64,000 nucleotides of DNA from Mangrovibrevibacter kandeliae (GTDB taxonomy: Bacteria > Pseudomonadota > Alphaproteobacteria > Rhizobiales > Rhizobiaceae). This document shows positions 62,413 to 64,000 of this stretch, piece after piece. The notes beneath the pieces were generated by a model. The model did not search any database. It had not been told where the DNA came from and saw only the letters and a list, made by a program, of their open reading frames with translations. Both the position numbers and the translations under genes were made by a program. The stretch lies in contig NZ_JANIFJ010000001.1 in assembly GCF_024519155.1 (NCBI RefSeq), forward strand, positions 1,054,001 through 1,118,000. Direction: 5' to 3'. Each line of letters begins with the position of its first letter. Position 1 is the first letter of the stretch.

Positions 62413-63183
62413 TCAGTCGACGCCCGACCGGCACGGGCGAACCGCAAAACCCTCCGCCTCCAGCCCGTCGCGCAAGGCCTGAGCCATCGCCACCGCGTTC
62501 GGACTGTCGCCATGCACGCAGACCGAATCGATCTCGACCGAGAGCGCCTTGCCGGTGGTGGACAGGATGCGCCGCTCGCGCACCATCGCCACCACCCGCG
62601 CCAGCGCCTCCTGCGGGTCGTGCAGGACGGCGTCCGGCCGGCTGCGGGGCGTCAGGTTGAAGCTGTCGGCATAGGTCCGGTCGGCATAGACCTCGCGGAT
62701 CGGACGCAAGCCGAGCCGCTCGGCGGCGCGCTCGGTGGCTGTGCCCGGCATCACGATGAAGGCGAGGCCGGGGTCGACGGCGCGAATGCCGCGAGCCACC
62801 GCCAGCGCCAGCGCGTCATCGTCCGCGCAGGCGTTGCCAAGCGCCCCATGCGTCTTCACATGTGTCATCGAATGGCCTTCTAGGGCGCAGATGCCAGCGA
62901 GTGCGCCGGCCTGATAGGCGACGAGCGTCTCCATCTCGCGGTCGGTCACCCCGGCGAGCGGCCGCCGGCCGAACCCGGCCAGATCGGCATAGCCGGGATG
63001 GGCACCCACCGCGACGCCACGTTCGCGCGCGGCTGCGACGGTCCTGCGCATGATCGCTGGATCGCCGGCGTGCAGGCCGCATGCGATATTGGCGGTGGTG
63101 ACGATCGCCAGCATCGCCGAGTCGTCTCCCATGCTCCAGGGACCGAAGCCCTCGCCGAGGTCGGCGTTCAGATCGATCTGCAT
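62413..63183 (-). CDS. pxpA: LamB/YcsF family protein, 5-oxoprolinase subunit A
   Basis: The 256-residue protein follows PxpA from its first residues: MQIDLNADLGEGFGPW, TTANIACGLHAGDPAIMRRT, GVAVGAHPGYADLAGFGRRP, HVKTHGALGNACADD and SVCVHGDSPNAVAMAQAL. In bacteria PxpA works with PxpB and PxpC to open 5-oxoproline with ATP. PxpB and PxpC are not encoded in the window; the HyuA-HyuB protein at 34000 is a different type of oxoprolinase. It could join partners elsewhere or serve another lactam. It is divergent from the amidotransferase gene across the GntR-type palindrome at 63256. Confidence 0.92.
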   Translation of the reverse strand: MQIDLNADLGEGFGPWSMGDDSAMLAIVTTANIACGLHAGDPAIMRRTVAAARERGVAVGAHPGYADLAGFGRRPLAGVTDREMETLVAYQAGALAGICALEGHSMTHVKTHGALGNACADDDALALAVARGIRAVDPGLAFIVMPGTATERAAERLGLRPIREVYADRTYADSFNLTPRSRPDAVLHDPQEALARVVAMVRERRILSTTGKALSVEIDSVCVHGDSPNAVAMAQALRDGLEAEGFAVRPCRSGVD

Positions 63184-63255
63184 ACGTGCGTGCCTTCGAA
63201 GCCTCCAAATGCCCGGAGGCGACAGATCAGAAACCGGTTGTCATCTGGAAGACCA

Positions 63256-63267
63256 TTGGTATACCAA
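63256..63267. promoter_or_regulatory. Candidate GntR operator, TTGGTATACCAA
   Basis: A perfect 12-base palindrome between pxpA (leftward, start 63183) and the amidotransferase gene (rightward, start 63289). The flanks CCA and AGG extend the symmetry to 18 bases with one mismatched pair. It matches the site at 59328-59339 in 11 of 12 bases. It lies 22 bases before the rightward start codon, where a bound repressor would block initiation. Confidence 0.65.
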
Positions 63268-63288
63268 AGGCCTACGACAGGAAAGACG

Positions 63289-63999
63289 GTGACGGCGGTG
63301 GCGAAACGACTTCTTTATCTCGGCAACGGGCGGCGCCTGCAGTCGGTGGCCAGGCTGGACGAGCGGTTCGAGAGCTGGGGTCTCGCCGTCGACCGACGCT
63401 GGGCCTTCGGCGGCGAGTTCCCGCAGTCTCTGGACGGCTATGACGGCATCTTTCTGTCGGGCAGTCCACACGGTGCCTACGAAGACGTTCCGTTCATCCT
63501 GCGGGAGCACGAACTCATCCGTGACGCCGCCGAGCGCGCCATCCCGATGCTCGGCATCTGCTTCGGCAGCCAGATTCTCGCTTCGGCTCTGTGCGGGCGG
63601 GACCAAGTGTTCCGGCGCAGCCGCTGCGAGATCGGCTACAAGCCGCTCGCGGTCAGCGCCGCAGCAGCGCAGGACGCGCTCGCCGCCGACTGGGGCCACA
63701 CCGTGCGGATGTTCGTCTGGCACAATGACGAGGTGCGGCACGACCATCCGGACATGCTGATCCTCGCCGCCTCCGACGACTGCCCGAACCAGGTGTGGCG
63801 GCACCGTGGGGTGCCCGCCTGGGGCATCCAGGGTCATCCGGAGGTGACGCGAGCCCAAGCCCCGGTCTGGTTCGGCGAGAATCGCGCCCGGATGGAAGCC
63901 GACGGCGGCGACGTCGACCAGTTCATCGCGGCCGCCGAAGAGGCGGCGGAGGCCAAGACGATGCTGACCCGCTTCGGCGATTTCGTCCAGCGGGGCTGA
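63289..63999 (+). CDS. Class I glutamine amidotransferase domain protein
   Basis: The GTG at 63289, with AGGAAAG 4 bases upstream, gives 236 residues. It is a stand-alone class I glutamine amidotransferase: nucleophile Cys91 in MLGICFGSQILA, and the His183/Glu185 pair in GIQGHPEVT, giving the full triad. FVWHNDEV near 143 is the usual conserved strand of GuaA-like domains. It could hydrolyse glutamine for a partner synthetase or, like PuuD relatives, cut a gamma-glutamyl amide. No synthetase is seen next to it, but the window ends here. It is divergent from pxpA and probably controlled by the same GntR. Confidence 0.88.
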   Translation: MTAVAKRLLYLGNGRRLQSVARLDERFESWGLAVDRRWAFGGEFPQSLDGYDGIFLSGSPHGAYEDVPFILREHELIRDAAERAIPMLGICFGSQILASALCGRDQVFRRSRCEIGYKPLAVSAAAAQDALAADWGHTVRMFVWHNDEVRHDHPDMLILAASDDCPNQVWRHRGVPAWGIQGHPEVTRAQAPVWFGENRARMEADGGDVDQFIAAAEEAAEAKTMLTRFGDFVQRG

Positions 64000-64000
64000 A

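Overview
The window is high-GC DNA, probably chromosome or a large replicon of an alphaproteobacterium of the Rhizobiales/Hyphomicrobiales type. This rests on the hemP-hmuTUV heme operon, the chemoreceptor with a GWEEF tail, the HWE-type histidine kinase, the dense ABC importers and the codon use. I recognise no tRNA, rRNA or CRISPR array. The layout alternates between conserved metabolic operons and scarred DNA holding IS remnants and gene fossils.

Region by region. (1) 1-3.5 kb: a leftward group with a partial, soluble FtsH-like AAA+/M41 protease, two or three small unknown genes, a 20-bp inverted repeat and an ArsR-type repressor. (2) 3.8-10.4 kb: two GGDEF-EAL proteins (MHYT type and GAF-PAS type) on either side of a dead IS630-family element, followed by a short GGDEF fossil. 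(3) 10.4-19.3 kb: a LysR regulator with two HTH domains, divergent from an eight-gene operon. The operon has a NitT/TauT-type importer, two 4,5-dihydroxyphthalate-decarboxylase-like proteins, a LigI-like amidohydrolase, a LigJ-like 4-oxalomesaconate hydratase and an HpcH/HpaI aldolase. Together they look like the lower part of a protocatechuate/gallate 4,5-cleavage pathway that feeds pyruvate and oxaloacetate. (4) 19.4-21.3 kb: a transmembrane chemoreceptor. (5) 21.8-28.1 kb: heme acquisition (TonB receptor and heme oxygenase leftward; hemP-hmuTUV rightward). (6) 28.1-33.2 kb: IS66 and IS3 remnants, a soluble PAS chemoreceptor, an HWE kinase and fossils of a peptide-type ABC importer.

(7) 33.2-64 kb: a large island for nitrogenous amides or lactams. 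An IclR regulator leads a HyuA-HyuB fusion and a complete five-gene peptide/nickel-type importer. Leftward genes encode RidA, an AraC-acetamidase fusion, an acetamidase/formamidase, a polar-amino-acid importer with fused permease and ATPase, a second peptide-type importer with fused ATPases, an M20 amidohydrolase with an altered metal site, and two creatinase-type M24 hydrolases. A GntR/FCD regulator, an allantoate-amidohydrolase-like enzyme, a D-2-hydroxyacid dehydrogenase, PxpA and a class I glutamine amidotransferase complete it. Matching TTGGTATACCAA-type palindromes in both divergent promoter regions suggest that GntR controls the right-hand part.

The most unusual items are the AraC-acetamidase fusion, the tandem-HTH LysR with its ring-cleavage-free aromatic operon, the ring-opening/deacylating gene set under GntR, and the soluble FtsH-like protease.
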